Source: Oopsacas minuta | Lineage: Eukaryota; Porifera; Hexactinellida; Lyssacinosida; Leucopsacidae | Length of the DNA stretch: 64,000 bases | Direction: 5' to 3' | NCBI GenBank assembly: GCA_024704765.1 | Contig: JAKMXF010000365.1 | Location: 372,001 to 436,000, forward strand | In this document: piece by piece, positions 51,301-61,929 of the stretch | Layout: every line of letters starts with the position of its first letter | How positions within the stretch are numbered: the first letter of the stretch is position 1 | The notes under the pieces: model-generated | What the model saw: the letters and a program-made list of their open reading frames with translations, nothing else | Databases searched by the model: none | Told to the model about the DNA's origin: nothing | Made by a program: the position numbers and the translations under genes

Positions 51301-54300
51301 TCCCAAAGCACTAGATTCCAGCTGCTCGGTTTAAACTGGTAATCTGAGGCCTGTTTCGTATGAGAGGTCAGGTACACGATTAATAGGGAGAAAAAATGTC
51401 GAGGAGTTGTTTCGAAACAATACAACCGATTGAATTGCGGCATTTGCATAATAATCCTGTCAATCCCCTTTGCTTGGATGTAGAATGAACTCTCAAAGTC
51501 AAACTCCATCAGCTCTGATTTGGGTATAATAGCTGGTCTATCTTTATGCAAAAACTGTAGAGCTAATACTATCGTATCTGTGATTTCAAATGCTAGCTCG
51601 TGCTGCTCTAGAATCGCTATAATAGCTTTGGTAACTTTCTCATTGGGGTTATAGCATTGTATTATCTGTTTCAACTCTAGCATTGTCGTTTTACCACATT
51701 CGCTTTGTATTGTGATGGCTGATGTTGCCACGAACCTAAGAATGAAATCGTAGAGAACATTAGGTTTAGTGAAAAAGTAGGAATCTAAGTTGGACCATGT
51801 ATCCTTGCAGTGAAACAGATACCCACAGGATTGGAGGAGGTTTGTAAACTCAGTCCTATCTTTATCTGTCCAATGATGTCCTGTTGATGCTCTCTCGCAT
51901 ATGCCAAAGAATTCATTTTTCATAAATACAAAATTTTCTATATCCTTCTCATTTCTTTCAAAATAATCAAATACTTTCTGCATGTAATCTGGTACTTTAC
52001 TCAATTTATTGCATACTACTTCTCCCCAGTTGTACACTTCTTTTCGTATCCAATCTGGATCTTTGAATTGCATTATAGCATGGAAATTCTCCCAGGTTCT
52101 AAAATTCGCGATAACTTCCTTTTGCACATCTTTCTCTATCTGTTGAGAGAGATCTAGAAGTAAGGAGACTCTGTCTGGAGATATTGAAAGGTTTTTATCG
52201 AATACGGCTCCTAGCCATTCTTTAGCCTCGAAAATACTTGCATATCTTCTGGTTATATCATTGGTGATTATATACAGTGTTCTCTCTCCTTCAAGCATAG
52301 ATTTGATAGAATTAAACCCATCTAAATTGTCAATAACCCACACGCGGATTTTGAGGAGTGGTCGTTGTCCCTTAGAGAATATAGACTCGTTTTTCTTTCC
52401 ATTACAATACATCTGTGTATCATACATTGTGATGTTTTGTAGGCGTGGACTATCTAAAACAAGTTTCTTACGATTAAGGCCCAAAATATCTAATTCCAGT
52501 CGTTGTAACACAACGCTAGGATATCCCAGTATGACCAACTGAATAGCGTACATGTTCTCTGAGTTAAGCCGTTCCTCTTCTAGGTATTTGATTATTTTGC
52601 TTACATTAAGGTAGAATTGACCTGGTGATGGCTGATACTGTTTTGGGAGGTTACCAAGAGGAGTTTGTTCTACGCTAATCAAAGATAGGTTCTGCAGTAG
52701 ACTTAAGTCTGCAGGGAGATCATTCAAATTGGGGTTGTGGTTTAAATAGAGGAAGCGGAGGTTCTTTAACATGATCACAAAATGAGGCAATTCGTGTAGA
52801 AGGTTGTCAGATATATCAAGAAGGAATAGAGTTTTTTCAAAGCAAGCAAGATTCGGCCTTGTGTTTTCACAATACATAGTAATACCAGTGATGCCATAGA
52901 ATTCACGAGAGAATAGACGAGGATTGTGTGCTATCCTTAGCTCGCTCAGCTGACACTCCCAAGCTGAATCTGGTGGGAATTCATGGAGATCATTATTGTT
53001 CATGTTCAGATAAAGCAGCATACGAAGTTTCGTGATACACTGAGGTATCCATGTGAATGAATTGTTTGCTAAAATTAACGTACGTAAAGTCATCTTCCAT
53101 AAACCAGGAGGATGATGGAAAGGAAATGAACTTAATTTGTTAATATTAAGATCGATTAACTCCAATCTAGAACTCAGATGCCAGTTTGCAGGGAAATTAT
53201 CAATCTTGTTATTTCTACACTTCAGCTCTGTCATTTTCCTGAATTGTCCTATTGGTTCAGGTATTGTCTCCAGCTGATTCTCACTCACATCTAACTTCTT
53301 TAAGTTAGATTCTGCAGCAGCTGTTAGACAATTCGAGAAATCTTGATCATCCCAGAAGGTGAATCGATTTATTTTATTTTTCGTAACGTAAAGCTGTTCA
53401 ATATGAGACATACACAAGTATATGAAAGGAAGTTCTTTCAAGTTGTTACGTTTGATATCTAGTAATACTAGCTGATTCTTACAGGGGTAAGACAGCTCAG
53501 GAAGTGTCTCAATGAGATTATCGTTTAATCCAAGCATGGATAATGAAGGCAAATATCCATTGAAGAATTCTGGTATAACATTACATAATTTGTTGTTAGC
53601 TAGGTCTATGGTAATAATATGATAATCAGTCAATGATTTTAGGAGTCGTGTGTTTAAAGGCGTCCATCTTCTCCAATTCTTCCCTATCCATTTCGCTTCT
53701 ACGTTATTATCCAGGATATTTACTCCTTGAATAGGCATGAGGTTATTCATTACTCTCTCTTTAATCGGTATTAGATTTTTTCGCATCAGATAAGACACCA
53801 ATGGTTCATTATCAGCCTCATTGGCTAGTCTCATTACGTCTTTGAGTGTTTCAGTTTTACCTTGAGATCTCATCAACTCCTCCAGTATCAAAAATATTTC
53901 ATAACCATCAATTCTCGTAGCTATAAAGTCAACTAACCTTTCAGCATCATTATCATCAATTCCAATCCCTAGGAATATCAGGTACTTCAATGTGGGAGCG
54001 TCTAGGTTAACGATTGCATTCGTAATGAAATCTTCTAATAGAACTGCCCCGTGGTTGTGCAATACCTTCAATATTTCTAGCTGTCCATGCTTAACTGATA
54101 GTTCTGCTAATCCAGTCAATGTTTCAGAATCAAATATCTTATTAAACTGTAGTAGAAAGAACTCTGTGCATACCGTACAGCCATTCATAACAAACTGTTT
54201 CGCAGTATACATTATTTTCTCTTGAGTTAACTGTAACTTATCTCTACGACCAATAAGTTCATCATAGTCATTTTCTTGTCTAAGGAAGCTAACGAGAAAC

Positions 54301-54413
54301 AATTTCAACTCTTCATCCTCAATTACCTTTGTAATCACATCGATTTCTTTTGAATTAAGGGAGTTAGTTCGAAATACTTCTATATCTGCCATACTATTTC
54401 TATGATAGTACAA
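48327..54413 (-). CDS. LRRK: LRRK-like Roco protein kinase with degenerate ROC domain
   Basis: Intronless, 2028 residues. Order: helical/ankyrin-like repeats (about 95-215); LRRs (about 265-595, e.g. LKKLDVSENQLETIPEPIG); ROC-like domain (about 622-775); COR domain (about 800-1185); kinase (about 1203-1470); beta-propeller-like C-terminus (about 1580-1990). The kinase has the Gly loop GVGAEGAVYKH, VAVK (Lys1227), a catalytic loop YFDLKSANLL and the DYG motif of LRRK1/2 in place of DFG, then APE. In the ROC region the P-loop position reads VILGYPSVVLQRLE, with no GxxxxGK[ST], and the switch II area reads VWVIDNLDGF, so GTP binding looks lost. In the catalytic loop the usual Arg of HRD/YRD is Phe. 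LRRK family by architecture; signalling partner unknown. Confidence 0.87.
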   Translation of the reverse strand: MYYHRNSMADIEVFRTNSLNSKEIDVITKVIEDEELKLFLVSFLRQENDYDELIGRRDKLQLTQEKIMYTAKQFVMNGCTVCTEFFLLQFNKIFDSETLTGLAELSVKHGQLEILKVLHNHGAVLLEDFITNAIVNLDAPTLKYLIFLGIGIDDNDAERLVDFIATRIDGYEIFLILEELMRSQGKTETLKDVMRLANEADNEPLVSYLMRKNLIPIKERVMNNLMPIQGVNILDNNVEAKWIGKNWRRWTPLNTRLLKSLTDYHIITIDLANNKLCNVIPEFFNGYLPSLSMLGLNDNLIETLPELSYPCKNQLVLLDIKRNNLKELPFIYLCMSHIEQLYVTKNKINRFTFWDDQDFSNCLTAAAESNLKKLDVSENQLETIPEPIGQFRKMTELKCRNNKIDNFPANWHLSSRLELIDLNINKLSSFPFHHPPGLWKMTLRTLILANNSFTWIPQCITKLRMLLYLNMNNNDLHEFPPDSAWECQLSELRIAHNPRLFSREFYGITGITMYCENTRPNLACFEKTLFLLDISDNLLHELPHFVIMLKNLRFLYLNHNPNLNDLPADLSLLQNLSLISVEQTPLGNLPKQYQPSPGQFYLNVSKIIKYLEEERLNSENMYAIQLVILGYPSVVLQRLELDILGLNRKKLVLDSPRLQNITMYDTQMYCNGKKNESIFSKGQRPLLKIRVWVIDNLDGFNSIKSMLEGERTLYIITNDITRRYASIFEAKEWLGAVFDKNLSISPDRVSLLLDLSQQIEKDVQKEVIANFRTWENFHAIMQFKDPDWIRKEVYNWGEVVCNKLSKVPDYMQKVFDYFERNEKDIENFVFMKNEFFGICERASTGHHWTDKDRTEFTNLLQSCGYLFHCKDTWSNLDSYFFTKPNVLYDFILRFVATSAITIQSECGKTTMLELKQIIQCYNPNEKVTKAIIAILEQHELAFEITDTIVLALQFLHKDRPAIIPKSELMEFDFESSFYIQAKGIDRIIMQMPQFNRLYCFETTPRHFFSLLIVYLTSHTKQASDYQFKPSSWNLVLWENGLEVFIGDQHILITQAGVDQLSNNILSYHIVRGRKIIDEQTLELRRAGISFFISVAIHSKGVDKSLKRLGNICDAIENLARQEQFIQISDTCCRMIPCDGCLRNARLHLLSVEDLLSSDADSYYCDVSKQNYVIEDLLPEYFLKDQRNNILITNKELNFNKNTAMKIGVGAEGAVYKHMYKGQDVAVKVPSKLNFPHTKRSKEYLDMRKEAVFLQKLQHPYLMGIIAVTTSPLCLVLEYAAHSSLNKVLDYHLQEYGLGSMKNGVLGTILTHQIAIEVASALDYLHRNSIIYFDLKSANLLVMSLDMYSQLHIKLTDYGISEMIVPKGFRGYKGTAGFMAPELFPEEGVFLAVDQKVDVYSYAMFLCELLFGRNPAAGDRNVLDKVRNGVRPVCSSKEIPIHMLNLIQRCWEQLPQMRPSTNEILQELSEVKFVIKNKASNINTRGKITGAYQIVTATLPSEKGIDLTKSMMDSLFPPNRNNITLSNSSSGAKDLSGSYNPEIRGCTPNLQSKFQHINQTDRYEMFDGPTNRADFLDIKSCSTRATTSDDSVVVISSSTEEETDIILMNTTTGEYFNDIRIEYPHVTSILIYNSFMWLAATHDKGDPGVIMMYSLPQMNLMFEEREDCVRKLVAFPIEETEQHMEINLIVVLAREIASYQIQLSGDFLHAKESQRFDIVNFSKSTVYMADGSIGSVCTVNNNELWLCYGKNNAAYLVVLDMSFQVPKVIDVLPPINNVVEVGDIVFAGKCIWLNDKRELNIWKIDYQSRRIHEFSDLVHKKESKYLGRNGSIIQKTPEPSRTRKNMKTKINPHILNFNHKSYSYAEECRASLEITPLKNVNPKMMQKLDYLSQSNRSLKPGLDHIDIIDMYCQAGAVDAPISSLHVGRETVWTFLEDGKICICDANTAFDQLSVLCIIKTQAEYYSAKHLKIPAAITMTDSHVIIIRKASNKEVIDMDGFDYYVEVWHNLTADEIRCYNRVVQAAHRAV

Positions 54414-54996
54414 AATAGCTTAGTGTCTTAGTCCTAATGTATCATATTATATACGATGTCATCTCAGGTATAATTACAGTAGAATTGTATTAGTGTCCTT
54501 TTCAAATAGCATAGTTATTCCCCCCTCAATTAGCTCTATAATATTACACTATTGATAATATTCTATAATTTTACTTCTTAACTTATATTACTAATATCGT
54601 GTAATTATCCTATTTTAAATATTACAATTTGTATTTCATATTTAACTTGCAAGAAATTTGGATAAACTGTGACATTGATAGGTCATGTATTGGGGTTATT
54701 AATATATGTGTACTTGCAAAAATTAATTATTTCAATCTATTATTATAACAAAAGTTATCACACAAGTTTAAGACTACATGGCTGTAGTTGTTAGCAGAAG
54801 TATGTATATTTTGGCTTACACTGTCCACAAGGTTAGAACTTTGTAATCTTTTGTTTAATTAAATACAATGTTATCATTTTCAATATCATGAGCGATTTGG
54901 CTAAGAGGATATGTAGAATTCATCTGTTCAGTATATTGCATTAATTCATTTGTGTCATATGCTCGTTTGCATATTAATTAGTAAACACATCCGTTG
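54414..54996. other. Divergent intergenic region
   Basis: 583 bases between the start codons of the Roco kinase (-) and the AIG1-type GTPase (+), so it should act as a two-way promoter region. It is strongly AT-rich; I see no ORF or repeat of note. Confidence 0.5.
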
Positions 54997-56121
54997 ATGG
55001 CAACCAATGAAACACTGCCTATGGATGATAAAGAACACACGTTAACAGAGAAAGAGCGAGACTTTTACGCTACAGTCAAACCAGAAACTGATTATAATAG
55101 ATCAATCTTTATCGTAGGCCTTTCAGGTGCGGGTAAGAGCCAATTTTGTAATTTCCTGACTGGTAAAGATACATTTAAGACAGGAGGAGGCTTTATGTCG
55201 GTAACTGAGGAACCTGCATGGTGTACATTTGAATTCAAGAATGAAAAAGTATTCGTCATAGACACTCCAGGATTTGGTGATTCATGTCGCACTGAAAATG
55301 AGATATTCAGAGAGCTCTGTAAAATAGGTGTAATAGCTAGTAATGGATCAGATGCCGTTGCTCTAGTCATAAATGGTCGTGGTCGTCTGGATGAGAGCCT
55401 TGAAAAGGCTATGTCAATGTTGGAAGTACTGGAAGGATCATTTTGGGAACACTGTTTTATTATTTTCACTAACGAAAAGGAAATGTTGGAAATGCATCAA
55501 GTTAAAACGGGAGAACAATACATAGCAGAGACTCTAGCATATTCGAATTATCCACCCATCCTGAAAATAATGCTAGAGAAGTCGGGAAACAGATTCATGT
55601 TTGTTGAAAGTAAAGCTAAATCAAAAAATGCTAAATATAGAAGTGAAAAATGTAACCAAATTTTCAAATTTATTGATCAAATACGCAAAGAAACTAATAA
55701 TGAACCTTACATTAATTCACTAATGAAGCAAGGGCAAAAGTATTTTAAGCAGGAATTGGAACGAATTAAAACAGATGAAGAACCACATATTAAGGCTGAT
55801 GAGGAAACAGAAAAGAAGGAGAAAGAAAGTGGATATGTTGTGAGTAAAGGTAGAATGATGATGAACTTATTTAGTGGTGATAAAACTGTCGGAAAGAAAA
55901 GTAGGCTATCCGGATTAGACGCTAACCTCGCTACTCAAACAGCTACTGTGGATGATGATACAATTATGGAATACAAGAATGGAGTTGTAACCGCAGCGCA
56001 TTCACAAAGCTGGAGTGAATGGTTTAGCCATATAAAAAGTATAGCCCTTAGATCTAAACAACATTCTACTGAATTAGCTTCCAAATTTATGAAATCACCA
56101 CTACGCCCCATGCTTAAATAA
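54997..56121 (+). CDS. AIG1/GIMAP-type GTPase
   Basis: Intronless, 374 residues from ATG 54997 (the frame opens one codon earlier with TTG). The G domain has G1 GLSGAGKSQFCNFLTGKDTF near residue 42, the Thr-containing switch (MSVTEEPAWCTFEF) and G3 VIDTPGFGDS; the Ala-Leu-Val-Ile strand (DAVALVINGRGRLDESLEKA) is the conserved-box region of AIG1 proteins. The G4 position is weak (FTNEKEM). A long charged helical tail follows, with no TM or CAAX box. AIG1/GIMAP proteins are septin-like GTPases acting on membranes and in immune-cell survival in vertebrates and in defence in molluscs, corals and plants. The exact role here is unknown. Confidence 0.8.
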   Translation: MATNETLPMDDKEHTLTEKERDFYATVKPETDYNRSIFIVGLSGAGKSQFCNFLTGKDTFKTGGGFMSVTEEPAWCTFEFKNEKVFVIDTPGFGDSCRTENEIFRELCKIGVIASNGSDAVALVINGRGRLDESLEKAMSMLEVLEGSFWEHCFIIFTNEKEMLEMHQVKTGEQYIAETLAYSNYPPILKIMLEKSGNRFMFVESKAKSKNAKYRSEKCNQIFKFIDQIRKETNNEPYINSLMKQGQKYFKQELERIKTDEEPHIKADEETEKKEKESGYVVSKGRMMMNLFSGDKTVGKKSRLSGLDANLATQTATVDDDTIMEYKNGVVTAAHSQSWSEWFSHIKSIALRSKQHSTELASKFMKSPLRPMLK

Positions 56122-56296
56122 AGCCCAAACCACCCAATCATCACTTCAACGAACTTCTAATAAACATTATTATTATTAAATAATTAAATTTCAATTCTCG
56201 CATTCTTTTATGAATCTTTTTTATGCCATTTTTCCTGTACTTATTTCAAACTATTCGTTCCGTTTCAATGTTTGTTTATTTATTGCAATTCAGTTC

Positions 56297-56830
56297 ATGC
56301 TCATAGCTACCCGTTATTGCCATCTACTGCGGAGATCTTCTGTTTGGTATCTTCATAGAAACAGCTCTCTTAACACAACTTATCACATCTCAAAATTTAG
56401 TAACAAACCTACTAATTTATCAAATCATAATACTACATATCTTCCACTGGTATTTACGAGATTTCGTAAATATTCTGACATACCTGAATCATCTGATCCT
56501 AAAAGCAAACTAATTATCAGAGACAGTTATGTGAAGAGGTACAAAGAGGTAGTTACAGAGCCTGGCCAGTTCATCCGTCTCTCTGTAGAGGGAGGAGGTT
56601 GTTCAGGTTTCCAATACGAGTTTAACTTAGCTACTGATGTAGGAGATGATGACATAATTCTAGAGAAAGATGATGCTCAATTGCTCGTAGATTCAATCTC
56701 TCTTGACCTGTTACAGGGTGCTAGTGTGGAGTATCATGAAGAGTTAATACGCTCCTCATTCAGAGTGGTAGATATACCGAATGCAGAGTCTGGTTGCTCC
56801 TGTGGAGCATCATTTGCAATCAAGTCATAA
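56297..56830 (+). CDS. ISCA2: Iron-sulfur cluster assembly 2 (A-type), mitochondrial
   Basis: Intronless, 177 residues from ATG 56297, chosen because the sequence from there (LIATRYCHLLRRSSVWYLHRN) reads as a mitochondrial presequence; the frame is open to 56210, so a longer start is possible. The mature domain has the three A-type Cys ligands: GGGCSGFQYEF and SGCSCGASF. It also has LIIRDSYVKRYKEV, DDAQLLVDSISLDLLQGASV and EYHEELIRSSFRV, the ISCA2 pattern. It works with ISCA1 and IBA57 in forming mitochondrial [4Fe-4S] clusters. AATTCAG lies just before the start codon. Confidence 0.92.
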   Translation: MLIATRYCHLLRRSSVWYLHRNSSLNTTYHISKFSNKPTNLSNHNTTYLPLVFTRFRKYSDIPESSDPKSKLIIRDSYVKRYKEVVTEPGQFIRLSVEGGGCSGFQYEFNLATDVGDDDIILEKDDAQLLVDSISLDLLQGASVEYHEELIRSSFRVVDIPNAESGCSCGASFAIKS

Positions 56831-57086
56831 GATATTTTCATGGAATATTTTGTTTAATTAATACTGGTCTCTTGTATATACACAATAGGAAACACAGCTG
56901 TTTGAATAATAATAATTGGTCCCTGAGTTGAAGTCATGATAGATAATTACCTACCACCATAGACCATTGGCTTATTATCCTACAAACCACGAATTATAGC
57001 ATTTTACTCTATTCACACTCAAACGTGAATTGTATTTTATCCCTCAATTATTCTATTTAATTTACCTTATGTTATGAATGGTAGCA

Positions 57087-59775
57087 ATGAATAGACACAC
57101 ACAAATATTTATATTTACATCCATAACAAATATACTGCTGCTGTTATCCGCAAGCCAAGATGCTAATCTCTCAAATATTGAAAATTCTTCTGTTAAAATC
57201 GCCAAGGATTGCAAGTAAGATATTATTAGTCAATATATTAGTTTTTTAACATAACTAATTGTATTTAGATCAGATTTGATGAAATTTTGTGACTTCAAAA
57301 TGTCTCAAGACGAGCTATATACATGTCTAATTTCACACCTGTCAGAACTATCCATCTCATCCTGTCAAGAATCATTGTTAATAGCAGAAGGCTACTACTT
57401 CCGTAAGATGTTAGTAGATATAGAATTCTATCAATATTGTAGTTATGACATAAAGGAAGAAGATTGTATTAGTAGTGAAGTAATGCAGAGTAGTACTGAT
57501 GGAGAGTTTACTAAACTAGTTGATATACTACTGTGTCTAGAAAAGGGATCTATACTGTTGACAGAGGAGTGTGAGGAACAGGTTAATACACTCAGAGGAA
57601 GATTCATAGGGAGTCATGAGGTTTCTGTTAAGTTTGCTAAAGCTTGTGAACTTGCTGTGTAAGTACTTATCTATTCAGATTATACACGTATGTTTATTGA
57701 TTTATTTATAGAACGGAGTTGTGTCCAAATAATATTGTACGCGTAATGGACTGTCTGATAGACAAACTAGAGCATAACACAGAGTTTAAGTATAAAGAGT
57801 GTACTAGTCAAGTTTCCATGCTTTCCCCATCACAAAATTCACTCGAATTACCTATAAAGAAGCAAAATATGGATGATAGTGAGGTATCAAGATATTCTGA
57901 TCTGAATCAGTTCTGTAATACAGAATTAGAGTCTGTATGTTCTATGAGTTATCTTTCGAAATATGAACAGAAGATGGATTGTTTGAGTGATCATGCTTTG
58001 AAGCACGATATATCAGCTGATTGTAAGGAGCACATAGGCCGTGTTCAATATTTCTCTGCTAGACCACAGCTATCTGTTGTCAAGTTTGAAAGACATTGTG
58101 AGATGGATTTTAATGGACTTTGTAAAACTGAGGAAGCAGGGAAATTGGCTTGCCTATTATCTTACCATGCTAGTTCATATCAGGAATTGGTAAGTTAATA
58201 CTACATGTCCATAGTCCATCTTTTATTTGTTCTATTTCACTAGTTATCTATTAATTGTTTGTTCGAGATAAACAATTTTCTGAATGAAGCTGCTGCTACA
58301 AATCAAATGGAACTAAATACGTTTATTACTTGCCTACCTCTACTGGGAGAGTTCTGTAAACCAGAAGATAGCGAGTACTCAGAACTAGAGTGTTTGAAAG
58401 AACACCATGAGCTCATGGATCACACTAGTAGCTGTTTCGAAGAGCTTAGGGAAATGACTGTAGAAGCGAAGAAACCATTTATAAATGAGCAACTATATAA
58501 ATTATGCGATAATTCTATCCAAGAATATTGCTCTAAAGTGAGTGCTCAGCAACTTGTGAGATGTCTAAAAACCTCAACAAACCTTGATCCAGATTGTAAG
58601 CAAGCTTTGTCAGATGTCAACGAGGATACTGATACCGAATGGAAATTTGATAGTCATTTGAATAAGAATTGTAAGCGAGACATACTAACCAGTTGTCCTA
58701 CTTCTGTAAGTATTACAGATGCTCTTAAATGTTTGTATGATCTATTCAAGTCTCAATCTGCCTCAAAGCTATGTGAAAATTATCTTATTACTACCTACGG
58801 TGAAAAGGTAAGCTTTTAGATTTTCTCGGTATACGTATTATATTATTATTCAAATAGTATAGTGATTTTGTCAGCGAAGAAACTTCACTTATAGTCAGCT
58901 GTGAAACAGAATTGGAACAGCTGTGTCCCACCAGTAAAGCTGATCAGTATTTAGACTGTCTCATCGATATGAAGCTGGATTCTCGTGTGGGCAGGGAGTG
59001 TCAGAAACAGATAATTAGAGAAGAAATAAATTTTATTGTTGAGAAGCATATGACTCCAGAATTTATTAGAGATTGTTCTCAAGACTTGAATGATTTTTGT
59101 GCATTTGGGTCTAATGCTGAGACAGTACTATGCCTGCAGTCTACAAAGGAAACTGGAGTATTAAGTGAATCTTGTACCCGTTATCTCGAAACAGAATCAG
59201 CATTTAACGAGCTACAGCTAGACAAAGATCTCGCGATTGAGTGTTATTACGGAGCTTTTCAGAAATGTAGCGCGAGAGATGAAAGCAGCAGCTATCTAGT
59301 AAGATGTTTAACCAAGCATATGGCTATACTGGAGGCTAGACAGGACGAGCAGTGTGTAAGTGAGGTTATTGTACTTATAGGACAAGTTCAGTTAGACATA
59401 CACAAAGATCCGGGTTTGTTACTTAAGTGTAAGACTGAGCTAAGTAAGTATTGCTCTGATAAATTTGTGGGACACGGAGAGAAAATGCGTTGTCTGTTCG
59501 ATCTTGAAGAGGACGGCAATCGGATGATAGGCATCAGCTGTCGAAAAGCTATCAGGGAAAAAGAGGAACTCTGGAAAAGTCTTTCTAAAAAGTATCCCAA
59601 CATACAGCGGGGACTAGAATCTATTATTGATCATATTAACCAGGTAAAGAAGAGGGTATATCCAAACATTACTGGTATCCTAAAGGCGATAATTCTACTC
59701 GTATTAGTGGTATGCTCTGTCATTATTTGCTGGCTGTGTAGAGCAACCAAGAGAATTCGAAGGAAAATATTATAG
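57087..59775 (+). CDS. GLG1: Golgi apparatus protein 1-like, cysteine-rich repeat membrane protein
   Basis: Five exons: 57087-57214, 57269-57658, 57712-58189, 58244-58807 and 58858-59775; about 825 residues. There is a signal peptide (IFIFTSITNILLLLSASQ), then tandem Cys-rich GLG1 repeats, each with the spacing C..D...C...........C (for example NRFC-type KFCDFKMSQDELYTCL, LDPDCKQALSDVN, DCSQDLNDFCAF). The C-terminus has a TM segment (IILLVLVVCSVIICWLC) and a very short basic tail (RATKRIRRKIL). GLG1/ESL-1/CFR is a Golgi type I protein that binds FGFs and TGF-beta in vertebrates. This one is shorter than human GLG1 (about 1180 residues), so it has fewer repeats. The exon 4/5 acceptor (CAAATAG) was chosen by frame. 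Confidence 0.82.
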
Positions 59776-60061
59776 TTTGTTACACTACGCATTAAATACA
59801 TTAATTAAAAGGTAATATACGTCTCTGCTTTTACTAGAATTGTAATTGATATTTAAGTCACAATATGTATATATTTCAACTTCTTGTTAATAGTATTTTT
59901 GTTTTGAGGGGTTGTATTCTTTATTCCAATCATCACTATACACTCTTTGTAAATTTTTTCCATATTTCAGGTGATTCAGTTTTTGCACACAACCAATTAT
60001 TCAGTAAATATAAAATACTATAAAGATTTATATAATAATTAGAATCTTATTTTCGTCGGTC

Positions 60062-61518
60062 ATGAGAAGTATTTGCCTGTCTCTTCTCTTCATATTCGGG
60101 ATTCCAGCTATCTACTGCGCGATAGACCCTTCTCTATTCGATGCATGTGACGTAACACAGACGTGTTTTCAAGGTATACCCGGTTCCTGCAATATAGAAT
60201 GTACTCCATCTAATTGTAGACTGTTATTCACGATAGAGGATATTCCATCTGAGAACAGACTACTGATCGGACTACATTCAGATGGAAGTGAGTTAGCAAA
60301 ATATTCCTAAATACTTTTATCTTCGTTTTATAACATAATTATAATAATAATTTAGATTATCGGTACATGGCACTTGGGTTCTCTAGAGACAGGTTAATGA
60401 GAGACACAGATGTAGTAGCCTGTGAGAAGGTTAGTGCTAACTCTGCAGTAGCAAAAGATTCCTTCAATCCAGGTGGTAGAACCAATGTTTATGACAATGA
60501 CGACTCTGCAATATCCAACTTCACCTATGAAATAAATGGAAATATCTTTAGCTGTAGCTTTACAAGAGACTATCTACCTCCTGATCTAAGCACAGGATAT
60601 GCCCTCAATTCTAGTAGCTTCTTTTTATTTCTAGCTAACCGTGATGCTGGTAGTTTTGGTAGCCAAACTTCCAACTTACTACAGCACACATTTACTCCTT
60701 GCATTTCTGAGTCCGAGGTAAACCTAACGAATCTAACTATTATTGTGTCATCTAGTACAGACAACACGCTAGTCAAAGCACATGGTTTGATGATGATACT
60801 CGCTTGGTCAGTGTTCATAGGTACTGGAGTATTCATGGCTAGTTATACCAAGTTCTTATTCAATAATGGAGAATGGTTCCACTTCCACAAATATATAAAT
60901 TCATTAGCCGTGATAATTGCTTTGATTGGATTAGTTCTGATAATTTATTCTGTGAAGGGATGGAGATTTGGTTCAGTAGCCCTGTGGGCACATCAGCTGA
61001 TTGGTTTAGCATCGATCCTATTGATGCTTATCAACCCAATTATAGCTGCTTTCCGTTGTCGTCCGCAAGCCAAATTCAGATGGATATTTCGCATTATTCA
61101 TCAAGCAGTAGGTTATACCAGTATTATTCTAGCAAGTACAGCTATATGTTTGGGATTGTCGCTGTACTATGCTCTTATTAATAGGAACCTCTCGGTCGCA
61201 GTTGGATTCTGGCTATACATTTGTAGACTTGTTACAGAATGGTTATTTTTCATTCCATTGATAATTTACGTTTGTTTCAAGGGGCATAAACTGAATAAAT
61301 GTAAGGATGGTGAAGGTAAGCCCCTGCCAAAGGTAAAGCCCTTCAAACTATTCTTTCTTAATATCTTCGCACCGCCCAAATGTCCCACAGGGGAGAATCG
61401 TAAAATACCTGAAAGAGAATGGCCTATCCTCCTTCTAGTGCTAATAGGATTTATTGTCTACAATCTAGCATTCTACATAGCTATAGTAATAGCGATTGCT
61501 CTTTCAGAGGAGGCATAG
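60062..61518 (+). CDS. DOMON-cytochrome b561 membrane protein (FRRS1-like ferric reductase)
   Basis: Two exons, 60062-60287 and 60356-61518; about 462 residues. Signal peptide ICLSLLFIFGIPAIYC. A Cys-rich stretch (CDVTQTCFQGIPGSC) leads into a DOMON domain (RLLFTIEDIPSENRL, YRYMALGFSRDRLMRDTDVV). The cytochrome b561 core has heme-ligand His motifs: VKAHGLMMILAW, FHFHKYINSLAV, WAHQLIGLASILLML and IIHQAVGYTSI. There are about six TMs, one lying near the C-terminus. Such proteins transfer electrons across membranes from ascorbate and reduce ferric iron (FRRS1/SDR2 family). No reelin domain is seen, unlike FRRS1, so the subfamily is open. Confidence 0.83.
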
Positions 61519-61929
61519 TAATCCACTCCTGCTCTACTCTATAGGCTCCTATTTATTCAAATTATAACAGTGGTATATTTTTAACATTTGGTAAAATATA
61601 TCTGTATACTTTTGCATCAAACTACTAGATTATTCCTTTTCTTGTGTGTTTTTGGCCTTATAAGCCAATCCCCTATTATATTAACTGTTAATCAAATTTG
61701 CTATTTAATTCCTATAGCTATAGATAGAGTGATTCTATACTTTACAATTTTCATGGTAAGTGAATAACATTGATGTTATGAATATCAATGAATATAAGAG
61801 TGTGATAGAGAGAATACAAATTAAGTTCTTGCTGAATACACGCAGTGGTAATTTGTATAAAAATATTAGTAAAATAAAATTGAAGATTCCGTGTGTATCT
61901 TGATCTAATGTGTGCTGGTTACTCTATAG
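61519..61929. other. Intergenic stretch between convergent genes
   Basis: 411 bases between the stops of the cytochrome b561 gene (+) and liprin-alpha (-); both 3' UTRs should be here. AT-rich, with no supported ORF or RNA gene. Confidence 0.5.
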
